From the NCBI GenBank assembly GCA_021836865.1, contig JAKBHH010000001.1, positions 32,001 to 96,000 of the forward strand: 64,000 bases of DNA. The letters are read 5' to 3'. The position numbers and the translations under genes are program-made. This DNA comes from Acidobacteriota bacterium (GTDB taxonomy: Bacteria; Acidobacteriota; Terriglobia; Terriglobales; Acidobacteriaceae). Below are positions 17,701 to 25,416 of this stretch, one piece after another (within the stretch, counting starts at the first letter, position 1; the number at the start of each line of letters is the position of its first letter). The notes under the pieces were generated by a model. That model had not been told where the DNA came from. It made no database searches and saw only the letters and a list, made by a program, of their open reading frames with translations.

Positions 17701-19228
17701 GCAGACCAACGGGAAACTCATCATCTCAGGCCTTGAAATCGACGGAAGCAGCCAGAGCGGAACAACGGGGATCGCCGCCGGTAACAACGCTCAGGTGATT
17801 CTCGACAAGGTAAACATCCATGATTGCGCGGTAGGAGCGGCACTAACCGCAACCCAGTTCGCCGACTTTTATTCCCTGCGCCTCTATAACAACGGCGTCG
17901 GAATGAAGGTTTATTCAGACCCTTCAGCCGGAGGAGGAAACAGCATCAACTTCTTTGGAGGGCAGATCGTAGGAAACACAGTCGGCGTGATCTTTGCGAC
18001 TTCAAACATGGGACAGGGGTCAAACTACTTCTATAACACTTCGTTCCTCAGCAACCAGGTTGCAGCCGTCGCAGCCTTCGGTGTCTCCGCTATGGCCGAG
18101 CAAGTGTATTTCTACGGCGCCACGCCGGAGGACAACGCTGTCTCAACAGCGCCCGCCAGCACCACGGTAGACGGTCATGTCATCCAACGCGCCGCGTTCT
18201 TCGGGAGTGCGGCCATGTTTAACTTCGAGTCAACGTTTGTAGCGGATGCGCTGGCAAACCCGTGGATGATCCTGACCAACGGTTCCATCGCCAGTCTGTA
18301 CGATCTTTCAGGATATGGCCAGCCTTATGGGGTGCTCGTTCAGGCCGACGCAACAAGCTCGGTGAAATTCAATGGATATGATGGGGCAATTGGCATCGTT
18401 GACAACATCGCCAAGTGGCCTCCCAGCCTGATACTGAGTACCGGCTGGCAGGGCTACGGCGCTGCTCTTTATGAGCCTTCAGCGATTCAGAATAACTTGA
18501 ATGGCACGCCTTCATCCCCCTACCTTTTCACTACGGGTGTTGCTTCGACGGGAACCGATAACGACCCCGTGTACGGCGTGGTCAACAATGTGACATTCGC
18601 TGCTTCCGCTGGAACGTCGGAGACGAATCGGGCGATACTTCCTGCCTTTTCCTCCGTGCCCACAGTGGCCTCCGATGTCGCCGTAAGCATTCTGGCGAAG
18701 TCCAACATCAATTGCAGCGTGCGTTACGGCAACTACCCCACCAACCCCTACGGTGTGACAGTCCCTCTTGCCGCTGGAATATGGACGCGCATGGTCTTCA
18801 CCATCGCTGATCTGGCAGCCAATACGAACGTAGACCCGATGCTCTACGCTGCCGATGCTTCCGGCTGTACCGTTGACCTGGCCAGAATGCAGATCACCGC
18901 AGGGCCGACCGGAACGCCCGCAACCCAGAGCGCAATTGCTCAAGTGATCGCAACAGGTGCCGTAGGGGGTGTCGGGTTGTCCTTGACGGGCACAACCGGA
19001 AGCATCGGCGGGTCAGCTCTGGCCGCGGGGGCCTGCACCAGCGGGACCGTAGCGGTTACGGGTGCAACGACAGGAATGTCGGTCGCGGCGTCGCCTGTTA
19101 CGTATCCCGGCGATGGCATCGCGTGGCGTGCCTATGTCTCATCGTCCGGCGTCGTCACCGTCAAGGTCTGCGCGGATGTGGCGGCAACTCCCGCGGTCAG
19201 CGCGTATAACGTGCGTGTCCTGCAGTAA
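14771..19228 (+). CDS. Exported tail-fibre-like protein with pectate-lyase-type beta-helix
   Basis: GAAGGAAG at 14758-14765 supports ATG 14771. The 1485-residue product begins with a Sec signal peptide (hydrophobic core at about 16-28, AxA-type site near ACAQG). The N-terminal half has phage tail-fibre features: VNKAYVDQAIQAV, AADKHYVDASF, and LTGGTLTGPL repeats at three places (near residues 170, 200 and 880). A beta-helix domain starts at about residue 905 with YNAKGDGVTDDTAAINSAI, the pectate-lyase-3/depolymerase signature, and a C-terminal module follows. Family knowledge suggests receptor or polysaccharide binding, perhaps with depolymerase activity. Third codon positions are almost all C in the first 2.7 kb but mixed after about 17,450, so the C-terminal half looks acquired separately. 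Confidence 0.75.
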   Translation: MNLTKLDSMRAARWLATGLLGMALAGLACAQGVTTTTVQGTVYLANGQPGSGTVLISWPSFTTAGGALVAAGNTTATIGADGFLSVNLAPNLGSSPAGLFYTAVFQMSDGSYSTQYWVVPAASQAALAAVQSQIMPSVQAVQAVNKAYVDQAIQAVTASTLAPSGGTLTGPLYLSGDPTQSLQAADKHYVDASFSQALPLTGGTLTGPVTATQIGAAIQVDQMSGADFGAKLQSCLAGISSTYGGTCDARNFSGALAMAANVTISTANTTVLLPCATINTADQILVTAGTRNVSLRGCALRGSSAASGTLGGTVFAYSGSAAMIQVGDPTYAADTQGFHLDNAVLNTTASASATAQGLRAYRTQELDLESLYFQGNSNQTALTLDGTGNYTGGTFYDDAFTGFLIAVNAIGHQVANPATTDWLNASTFVRLHIDCPTASGNPIPGATGINLAQGDGNTFTGGDVEGCSTALHLGPNAQNNTIVGLRNENSASQVIADVGSAYNNWITGGTMFSGKLTDNGTRNSFLDTFHRSFNGINGDWYGSQQDATVTNHFRLGTGAGNERGLLDRYQTDSGYRWTAGLSDAAAGEQFYQVLDELNNVYRLSIGQYNNGQSSTNNQTVLNAAGSGAVVLNGSSNSGTGGVIFGSGGPSEATVATISNTGNAQFNGTLQVAGPSTFTSSATVRNQADAEIDALLWAGLTAEQKESFIYKDHTGLSQWYMVKDASNNWALNSATGGLDSIKAYQSTNSGDTYINASNAAGVVRVNYEPGAGTAFNVYGGGSSALYASFSGTKAIKLPGLAAASGTNCLQIDNSGYITNTGAACGSASTTGTVNGGSAGQIAFYNSTGTAISGMSAVPVSAGGTGTTTPAGALANLGGLPLAGGTLTGPLIASVNEQFNVMAPPYNAKGDGVTDDTAAINSAITAAGAAGVVVLPPGYAFKVSALTLQNYTKISASGAKLIPSTANQTLLTIPAGPSLQTNGKLIISGLEIDGSSQSGTTGIAAGNNAQVILDKVNIHDCAVGAALTATQFADFYSLRLYNNGVGMKVYSDPSAGGGNSINFFGGQIVGNTVGVIFATSNMGQGSNYFYNTSFLSNQVAAVAAFGVSAMAEQVYFYGATPEDNAVSTAPASTTVDGHVIQRAAFFGSAAMFNFESTFVADALANPWMILTNGSIASLYDLSGYGQPYGVLVQADATSSVKFNGYDGAIGIVDNIAKWPPSLILSTGWQGYGAALYEPSAIQNNLNGTPSSPYLFTTGVASTGTDNDPVYGVVNNVTFAASAGTSETNRAILPAFSSVPTVASDVAVSILAKSNINCSVRYGNYPTNPYGVTVPLAAGIWTRMVFTIADLAANTNVDPMLYAADASGCTVDLARMQITAGPTGTPATQSAIAQVIATGAVGGVGLSLTGTTGSIGGSALAAGACTSGTVAVTGATTGMSVAASPVTYPGDGIAWRAYVSSSGVVTVKVCADVAATPAVSAYNVRVLQ

Positions 19229-19295
19229 TCCATCCCCATCAACCAACCACCGCAGGCGCGCACCGCGGCGTGCGCGCCGCAGGGAGCGCCGCGCC

Positions 19296-20810
19296 ATGAT
19301 TTCAAATGAACAGCCGTTGCGCCGCCTGGCAATGGATCGCGAAGAGCTGATGCGTCTCGGACGCATCCTCGATCATCGCCCCGCGAGCCTGCAGGGCGAG
19401 ACCGTCGCCATGGCGCTCGCCGCGCGCCTGCTGCGCGTGCGCACTCGCGACGGCGCCTCAGCCCCGCTCCGTCCCAACCCCGCGCAGCGCGCCTTTGAGC
19501 AGCGGCGCGGCCAGCGCAACATCGTCCTCAAGGCGCGGCAGATGGGCCTTACTACATGGGCCGCCGCGCGCTTCTTCCTCAAGACCATCACCCAGCCCGG
19601 CACGCTCACCTTGGAGGTCGCGCACACCCAGGAGGCCGCCGAAGAGATCTTTCGCATCGTGCATCGCTTTCTCAGCCGCCTCCCCGCCGCGCTGCGCGAA
19701 GGACCGCTTAGAACCTCGCGCGCCAACGTGCGCCAGATTGCCTTTCCGCGCATCGACGCGCAGTATCTCGTCGTCTCCGCCGGCGACCGCAACGCCGGCC
19801 GCGGCCTCACCGTGCAGAACCTGCACTGCAGCGAGCTGGCCCGCTGGCCCGGCGACCCCGCTGAAACCCTCGCCGGCCTGCGCGCGGCGCTTGCGCCCAG
19901 CGGCGAAACCATTCTCGAGTCCACGCCCGACGGCGTCGGCGGCTGCTTTCATGAGGAATGGCTCAAGGCCGCTGAAACCGGCTTCGTGCGGCACTTCCTG
20001 CCCTGGTGGATTGAACCGCGCTATCGCGCCGCCGCCGTCGATGCTGCACCTCTTACCGAGGAAGAGCGCGACCTCTGCGCACGCCACAACCTCGACCTCG
20101 AGCAGATTGCCTTTCGCCGCCGGTTGCGCGCCGGCTTTCGCGGCCTCGCGCGCCAGGAGTATGCCGAGGACAGCGCCAGTTGCTTCCTCGCGAGCGGCGA
20201 GTCTGTCTTCGAGCTTGCGGCGATCGACGCGCGCCTCGCCACCGTCCCGCCTCCCGCCGAAACGCGCCGCAACGGCACGCTCGAAATCTGGCTGCCGCCG
20301 GTGACGGGCAAACAGTATCTGGTTGCCGTGGACCCGACCGGCGGCGGCAGCGAGGGCGACTACTCCGCCGCGCAGGTGGTTGAGTTGCACACCGGTCTGC
20401 AGTGCGCCGAGTTTGCCGGCCACGTCGGCGGCCTCGAACTGGCGCGTCTCATCACCGATCTTGCCCGCGAGTACAACCACGCCCTGCTCGTCATCGAGCG
20501 CAACAACCACGGCGCGGGCGTGCTGGCCCTGGCCGATACGGCCTGCGCCTACTCGCGCATCTATGCGCAGCGCGGCCAGCCCGGCTGGCTCACCACTACC
20601 GTCACGCGCCCCGCCGTGCTCGGCCACCTCGACGCCGCGTTGGTCGAAAACTCCGACCGCTTCATGAGCCGTCGTCTGCTGGCCGAGTGCCGCAGCTTTG
20701 TGCGCCTGCCCAACGGCGGCACCGGCGCCCGCGCCGGCACGCACGACGACCGCGTGATGGCCATGGCCATCGCCCTCGGCGCGCGGGCCGAGCTGCTGGC
20801 CAGGCCGTAA
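19296..20810 (+). CDS. Phage terminase large subunit
   Basis: ATG 19296 has AGGGAG at 19281-19286. The frame is open further upstream but overlaps the preceding gene. The 504-residue protein has an ATPase domain with a deviant Walker A (LKARQMGLTTWAA, about 78-90) and an acidic box in LHCSELARWP. It then has an RNase-H-type nuclease domain with VAVDPTGGGSEGD (Asp at about 346), a middle acidic residue in LLVIERNNHG, and DDRVMAMAIA near 485. Terminases cut concatemeric DNA and pump it through the portal into the prohead. The small subunit was not recognised. The stop codon is one base before the next ATG. Confidence 0.9.
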   Translation: MISNEQPLRRLAMDREELMRLGRILDHRPASLQGETVAMALAARLLRVRTRDGASAPLRPNPAQRAFEQRRGQRNIVLKARQMGLTTWAAARFFLKTITQPGTLTLEVAHTQEAAEEIFRIVHRFLSRLPAALREGPLRTSRANVRQIAFPRIDAQYLVVSAGDRNAGRGLTVQNLHCSELARWPGDPAETLAGLRAALAPSGETILESTPDGVGGCFHEEWLKAAETGFVRHFLPWWIEPRYRAAAVDAAPLTEEERDLCARHNLDLEQIAFRRRLRAGFRGLARQEYAEDSASCFLASGESVFELAAIDARLATVPPPAETRRNGTLEIWLPPVTGKQYLVAVDPTGGGSEGDYSAAQVVELHTGLQCAEFAGHVGGLELARLITDLAREYNHALLVIERNNHGAGVLALADTACAYSRIYAQRGQPGWLTTTVTRPAVLGHLDAALVENSDRFMSRRLLAECRSFVRLPNGGTGARAGTHDDRVMAMAIALGARAELLARP

Positions 20811-20811
20811 A

Positions 20812-21720
20812 ATGCTGGTAGACATTCAGGCAGGCGCGGGGAGACTCTTGGCGGTTCTGGCAGTGCAGCATATCCGGCGGATGCGGGGCGGTGCCCAGGG
20901 CCAGTTGATGCTCGGCGCTGACGGTCACGCCTACGTCGTCAAGTTCCAGAACAACCCGCAGCACATGCGCGTGCTGGCCAACGAGCTGCTCGCCTCGCGC
21001 CTCGCCCTCGCCGCCGGCCTCACCGCGCCGCACGCCGAGCTCATTGAAGTCTCGCCCTGGCTCATCGACAACACCCCCGAGCTGGAGGTCGATCTCGGCC
21101 GCCGCCGCGAGCGCTGCACGCCCGGCCTCCAGTTCGGCTCGCGCTTCGTCGGCGGGCTCATGCCCGGCCAGGTCGTCGACTACCTGCCCGAAGACCAGCT
21201 CGGCGAACTGCGTAACGGGTCCGAGTTCGCCGGCATCCTCGCGCTCGACAAGTGGACCGGCAACGCCAACGGCCGCCAGGCCGTCTTTGCGCGCAAGCAG
21301 CGCGAGCGCCGCTACCGCGCCGTCTTCATCGACTACGGATACTGTTTTCACGCCGGCGACTGGAAGTTCGAGGACACTCCCCTGCGCGGCGTCTATTATC
21401 GCAACGACGTTTACCGCTCCGTCACCGGCTGGGAGTCTTTCGAGCCCTGGCTCGCGCGCATGGAGACGATGCCGCCCGAGACGCTCTGGGCCGCGGCCAA
21501 CGAGGTTCCGCCCGAGTGGTACGGCGGCGACCTCGCGGAGATGGAGACGCTCATCGAAGCGCTCCTCGCCCGCCGCGGCCGCATCCGCGATCTCATCGAC
21601 GCCTTCGCCCGTTCCGATCGCCATCCCTTTCCCAATTGGGGCATGCGCCGCGCAGATTGTGCCGCCGAACCGTGGCCTTCTCCGCCGTTCGGCGCTAGCA
21701 TCGCTGGGAGGGTCCAGTAA
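20812..21720 (+). CDS. HipA-like protein kinase, inserted between terminase and portal
   Basis: A 302-residue protein whose residues 20-195 match the compact HipA/PI3-4-kinase-like fold: YVVKF with ATP-binding K44, NELLASRLA with E58, a catalytic loop DKWTGNAN (D146, N151) and metal-binding FIDYG (D174). All key positions are intact, so it is probably an active kinase. It lacks the full HipA length (about 440) and N-terminal subdomain. It begins one base after the terminase stop, so it is translationally coupled, and is followed by a DUF3037 protein, a pairing I recall from other genomes. HipA kinases phosphorylate tRNA synthetases or other proteins to stop growth; here no HipB-like repressor is visible. 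Role in defence, lysogeny or dormancy is inference. Confidence 0.75.
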   Translation: MLVDIQAGAGRLLAVLAVQHIRRMRGGAQGQLMLGADGHAYVVKFQNNPQHMRVLANELLASRLALAAGLTAPHAELIEVSPWLIDNTPELEVDLGRRRERCTPGLQFGSRFVGGLMPGQVVDYLPEDQLGELRNGSEFAGILALDKWTGNANGRQAVFARKQRERRYRAVFIDYGYCFHAGDWKFEDTPLRGVYYRNDVYRSVTGWESFEPWLARMETMPPETLWAAANEVPPEWYGGDLAEMETLIEALLARRGRIRDLIDAFARSDRHPFPNWGMRRADCAAEPWPSPPFGASIAGRVQ

Positions 21721-21797
21721 GACCAGGGAAGAGGGACTAAGGGACGGTGGACTGAGGGACCAAAGGGCGGCGAAGACCGGCCCGGAAAGGAGCGCGC

Positions 21798-22640
21798 ATG
21801 ACCGACATCGCATCGAAACACAGCCGCCGCACCTGCGCCTTTCAGCTCCTGCGCTATGTGCCCGACGCGGTACGCAATGAGTACGTCCACATCGGCGTTG
21901 TGCTGCGCGAGCAGGGCGGCGCGGGCGGCCTCGAGCTGCGCTTCACGCGCGACTGGCGCCGCGTCCGCTGCCTCGACCCCGACGCCGACACCGCGCTCCT
22001 TGAATCCATGGAGGCCGAGCTGCGCCAGCGCCTCGCCGCGGACGCCGACGGCAAGCTGCGCCGCATCCTCGAAGAGTCGCTCTCGCTCAATGTGCAGATC
22101 ACCGAGCCGAAGGCGTATCTCGCCGAGAGCCTGCAGGCCGGGGTCGAAGAGCTGATGCGCCTCTACATCGATCCTCCCGCCCGCGAACGCGCGCAGCGCC
22201 TCAGCGGCCGCGCGGCGATTCATCAACAGATGCGCGCCGGATTCGAGCGCGCCGGGGTCTGGGACTTGTTGCGCAAGAGAATCCCCGCCTCCGACTACAC
22301 CCGCCCCGGCGATCCGTTGCGCATCGACGCGGGTTACCGGCCTAACGGCATCATCCGCATGTTTCACGCCGTCTCGCTCGAGCCCGGCGTGGAGATGGCC
22401 AAGGTGCTGGCCTTCTCCGCCGCCAGCCTCCGCGCGGGCGTCGAGCGCGTCGAGAAGGCCAAGCTCGAACTCACCGCCATCATCGAACCCGTGGCAAAGC
22501 TCGCTACGGAAGACGAACCGGACCGCCTCGCCCTCTACCGCTTCGGCGTCGAGACCATGGAAGAGCACCAGATTCGCGTGCTCACCACCGCCGATATGGA
22601 GCGCGTGGCCGAGACTGCGCGCCGCGAACTCAAGGTCTGA
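21798..22640 (+). CDS. DUF3037-family protein, partner of the HipA-like kinase
   Basis: GAAAGGAG just upstream supports ATG 21798. The 280-residue soluble protein opens with CAFQLLRYVPDAVRNEYVHIGVVL, the signature I associate with DUF3037, followed by a helix-rich middle and C-terminal region. No catalytic motif can be pointed out. The gene lies 77 bases after the HipA-like kinase on the same strand and inside the phage structural cluster. It could be the substrate, an inhibitor or an adaptor of that kinase. The gene is GC-rich and matches its neighbours in codon use. Confidence 0.75.
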   Translation: MTDIASKHSRRTCAFQLLRYVPDAVRNEYVHIGVVLREQGGAGGLELRFTRDWRRVRCLDPDADTALLESMEAELRQRLAADADGKLRRILEESLSLNVQITEPKAYLAESLQAGVEELMRLYIDPPARERAQRLSGRAAIHQQMRAGFERAGVWDLLRKRIPASDYTRPGDPLRIDAGYRPNGIIRMFHAVSLEPGVEMAKVLAFSAASLRAGVERVEKAKLELTAIIEPVAKLATEDEPDRLALYRFGVETMEEHQIRVLTTADMERVAETARRELKV

Positions 22641-22762
22641 ATCGCAGCGCACAAGCTCACAGAAACTTCTTCCCGCGCCTGAGGAAAAAATCTTGTCCAG
22701 TCTTTTTCTTTTCCACCGCCCCGAAGGACTCCCCTAACTGTCCTATAACTCGTCACTTACAG
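22641..22762. other. Start of the non-coding gap before the portal gene
   Basis: The 356-base gap 22641-22996 has no gene. Its first part is AT-richer than its surroundings (TTGTCCAGTCTTTTTCTTTTCC at about 22692) and leads into conserved element B, a GC palindrome CGGCCGCGG / CCGCGGCCG (22871-22903) and the attenuator-like hairpin. Confidence 0.6.
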
Positions 22763-22820
22763 GAGAAAAATATTTTCCGATATTTTGCATGTTAATTCCC
22801 GCGTTTCGCTAACATAGATT
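22763..22820 (+). promoter_or_regulatory. Conserved upstream element, copy B
   Basis: Contains GAGAAAAATATTTTCCGA, TTTTGCATGTTAATTCCC and TTTCGCTAAC, aligning with copy A at 14009-14065 over almost its whole length. It precedes the portal-capsid-tail gene run by about 180 bases. Confidence 0.6.
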
Positions 22821-22937
22821 TTGTAGAGAGAAATCAGGTGCTGTTGAGCCTGGTTCCTCTCCTTCATCTTCGGCCGCGGCTGTCGATTCCGACTCCGCGG
22901 CCGCAACCTTTTCAAGGCAGCAAACACGAAACACACC

Positions 22938-22976
22938 AGGCATGGCACTCCGCGCGAGGCCATGCCTTTGTTGTTT
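22938..22976 (+). terminator. Attenuator-like hairpin just upstream of the portal gene
   Basis: Perfect 9-base stem AGGCATGGC (22938-22946) and GCCATGCCT (22959-22967), followed by TTGTTGTTTC. It stands between conserved element B and the portal start codon, so transcription from B must pass it. Confidence 0.6.
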
Positions 22977-22996
22977 CTCCCACAAGGAAGGTGCGC

Positions 22997-24280
22997 GTGA
23001 ACGTGCGAGAGCAGTTGCGAGAGATCTGGCGGCAGGCCACCCATCAACCCAACGGTCGCAGGACCGATATGGCGGCAGGCGCCGTGGACGCCGAGGCGGA
23101 GCGCAAAACGCTGGCGCTTCCGGCCATCCTCAGCCCGGTGCAGTTCCCCGGCAAGCTGTTGCCCAAGCCCACGCCGATGAACCTGCGCCGCTTTGCCGAG
23201 ACGCCCGTCGTGCGCCGCGCCATCAACGTCATCAAGGACCGCATCGCGGCCATGGACTGGCAGGTGCGCGTCCGCCGCGGTGTCCTGCCCGGCGCGGTCC
23301 TTGACGCGCGCGAAAAGCTTCGCGCGCTAAGACGCACCCTCGAAGAGCCAAACGCGGTGGACAGCTTCCGCACCCTCATCGAGCAGGTCATTGAAGACGC
23401 CCTCACCGGCGGCTACGGCGCCATCGAGATGGAGCCTACCGGCGACGAAGAGCGGCCCGCGATGCTCTGGCCCGTGGACGGCGCGTCCATCCGCATCAAC
23501 GCGCGCTGGGACGGCCAGCCGGAGACGCCGCGCTATGCACAGGCCATGCCCGGCCAGCTCGACGGCGTCGATCTGCGCGACGACCAGCTCATGTACATCC
23601 GCATGAATCCGCGCAGCTTCACCCCCTTCGGCCTCGGCCCGCTGGAGGTCGCCTTTGAAACGGTCAACGAGTTTCTCTCCGCGCATCGTTTCGCGGCCAA
23701 GCTCGCGGCCAACTCCGTCGCGCAATACGCGCTCTGGCTCAACGAGGCCACGCCCGCGCAGCACGACCGCCTCATCCGCTGGTGGCAGGACGAGATTGAA
23801 GGCACGGGGCGTGTGCCGCTGCTCTCGACCGAACAGAAGCCCGAGGTGCTTCGCTTTGCGCAGGGCACAGACGCCGATCTGCGGCTGGAGTGGCAGCAGT
23901 TCCTCATTCGCATGGTCGCCAACGCCTTCGGCCTGCCGCCCATGCTGCTCGGCCTGGAGGGCGACGTGAACCGCGCCACCGCAGCGGAACTGGCCGACGA
24001 GGCCTTCCGCGGCGCCATTCTCCCGCTGGCGCAGTTGCTCGCCGATCACATCACACGCGACCTGTTCGCGAAATGTATCGGCTGGCGCGAATTCGAGTTT
24101 GCCTTCAACGATCTGAATGCGAGAGACGAGGAGACCGAGCTGGCCGTGCAGGTGCAATTGCTGCAGGCGGGCGTGCTCACCGTCAACGAGGTGCGGGCCA
24201 TGCGGGGACTGGCGCCGCTGGGTCCCGGTGGAGTGGCGCAACTGGCGGGCGAGGCAGAAGCGCACCAACAGGATGAGTAA
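22997..24280 (+). CDS. Phage portal protein
   Basis: GTG 22997 is chosen because AAGGAAG at 22984-22990 gives normal spacing; GTG codons at 22991 and 23003 are alternatives. The 427-residue protein shows the HK97-type portal order: RFAETPVVRRAINVIKDRIA near the start, a beta-rich wing, LMYIRMNPRSFTPFGLGPLE, the helix EFLSAHRFAAKLAANS, and ANAFGLPPMLLGLEGDVNRATA leading to the C-terminal clip helices. Portals form the dodecameric ring through which DNA enters the head. The C-terminus ends in an acidic Glu/Gln tail. Followed by the protease-like, scaffold and capsid genes. Confidence 0.88.
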   Translation: MNVREQLREIWRQATHQPNGRRTDMAAGAVDAEAERKTLALPAILSPVQFPGKLLPKPTPMNLRRFAETPVVRRAINVIKDRIAAMDWQVRVRRGVLPGAVLDAREKLRALRRTLEEPNAVDSFRTLIEQVIEDALTGGYGAIEMEPTGDEERPAMLWPVDGASIRINARWDGQPETPRYAQAMPGQLDGVDLRDDQLMYIRMNPRSFTPFGLGPLEVAFETVNEFLSAHRFAAKLAANSVAQYALWLNEATPAQHDRLIRWWQDEIEGTGRVPLLSTEQKPEVLRFAQGTDADLRLEWQQFLIRMVANAFGLPPMLLGLEGDVNRATAAELADEAFRGAILPLAQLLADHITRDLFAKCIGWREFEFAFNDLNARDEETELAVQVQLLQAGVLTVNEVRAMRGLAPLGPGGVAQLAGEAEAHQQDE

Positions 24281-24330
24281 GTCAGAACGCATTCCGCCGC
24301 CGTTCCAACCAGGCGGCGCGCGGAGCGCAA

Positions 24331-24852
24331 ATGCAGATGGGTGGAGAGCGCATGCGACTGGAAGCGATGGCGGTGAAGATACCGCATGTAGACGGGCATC
24401 CCAACCGGGTGTCCTTTGAGGGAGTGTTAACAGTGGTGAACGCGGCCAGCGATAAAGCCCCGGCCGGGGCCCGCGGGCATCGCGTCCTGCTTACGCGCGA
24501 GGCGGCGCATCAGGCATTGCCATCTCTGCTGGGCATGGCGGTGGACTACCGGCCGGGATGGGACGGACACGATGCAAGGCGCAAGATCGGCCTGCTGACG
24601 GAGGCCAACCTTGCCGGAAACAAGTTAGTGGTGCGCGGCTACCTGTATGCGCGCGACTTTCCTGAGGTTGCACGGGCAATCCAGGCACAGGCTCCCGAAG
24701 CGCTCGGCATGAGTTATGAGTTAGCCGATGCGCGGGTGGAAGATATGCGGGCCGAGATATGGAAGCTGACCCGCGTGACCTTTACCGGAGCGGCCATCCT
24801 GTTGCGGGATAAAGCGGCTTACCGGGCCACAAGCTTCCGTATGGCAAGCTGA
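24331..24852 (+). CDS. Prohead protease-like protein
   Basis: A 173-residue protein in the position where head-maturation proteases are found, between portal and scaffold/capsid. It has the overall pattern of U35-type proteases: FEGVLTVVNAASDKAP, a His-Asp in WDGHDARRKIGLLTEA (H80), ALGMSYEL with S128, and the closing WKLTRVTFTGAAILL strand that resembles the LxEVSLVTxPA end of the family. An active-site His/Ser pair is therefore plausible. ATG 24331 follows GGAG at 24322-24325. The assignment rests on pattern and gene order, not on a match search. Confidence 0.6.
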   Translation: MQMGGERMRLEAMAVKIPHVDGHPNRVSFEGVLTVVNAASDKAPAGARGHRVLLTREAAHQALPSLLGMAVDYRPGWDGHDARRKIGLLTEANLAGNKLVVRGYLYARDFPEVARAIQAQAPEALGMSYELADARVEDMRAEIWKLTRVTFTGAAILLRDKAAYRATSFRMAS

Positions 24853-24862
24853 CCAACCTGTA

Positions 24863-24928
24863 CGTCAGCCGGGAAGCAGAACAGGCTCCGCACAACCATG
24901 CGGGGCCTGCCCTGTTTCCCGGCTGACG
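24863..24928 (+). other. Long perfect hairpin between protease and scaffold genes
   Basis: A 13-base perfect outer stem CGTCAGCCGGGAA (24863-24875) with TTCCCGGCTGACG (24916-24928), and an inner CCGC / GCGG pairing around CACAACCAT. No T-run follows. Together with hairpins at 14683, 22938 and 26443 it shows that several gaps in this cluster are strongly structured. Confidence 0.65.
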
Positions 24929-24958
24929 CAACGTACCCAACCTTGAGAGAGGAATGGC

Positions 24959-25357
24959 ATGGAAGAGAAACAGATGCAAACCGAACAACGGCTGGAAGCC
25001 GCGGCCACTCTGCTGGAGCGCACGCTCAGCCTGCTGGAAGAGCGGCAAAGCGCGATCACCGGCGAGGTGGAGCGCATCTCGGCCACCGTGGAGCAGAGCC
25101 GCCGCGAGGCGGAGTTGGCCGAGAAGCTGGCCGCCGCCGAGCGCGAATTGGCCGGGGTGAAAGCCTCCGCCGCACAGAACGTGCTCAACCCGCTGCGCAA
25201 GACGGTGCCCGCGGCCACCTCGGAGATGCTCGCCAAGCACGGCATCGGCGACGCTCCGGTGGATGTGCGCACGCTCGATGCAGCCCTTGCGGGCCTCAGC
25301 CTCGAACAGCGCATCGCGGTGAAGAGCCAGTTGCTGCGCGCCGGCGCCATCGCCTGA
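24959..25357 (+). CDS. Coiled-coil protein, candidate capsid scaffold
   Basis: GAGAGAGGA at 24945-24953 supports ATG 24959. The 132 residues are predominantly charged heptad-like helix at about 5-75 (Glu/Arg/Ala/Leu rich), then a short C-terminal domain ending RAGAIA. Size, charge and position directly before the major capsid gene fit a phage scaffolding protein, which guides prohead assembly and is removed by the protease. No sequence motif proves this. Confidence 0.6.
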   Translation: MEEKQMQTEQRLEAAATLLERTLSLLEERQSAITGEVERISATVEQSRREAELAEKLAAAERELAGVKASAAQNVLNPLRKTVPAATSEMLAKHGIGDAPVDVRTLDAALAGLSLEQRIAVKSQLLRAGAIA

Positions 25358-25416
25358 GGTCAACCGCTCACCACTCAACCATGAACCACGGCCCCATGGA
25401 GGGGGCGAAAGAGCCT

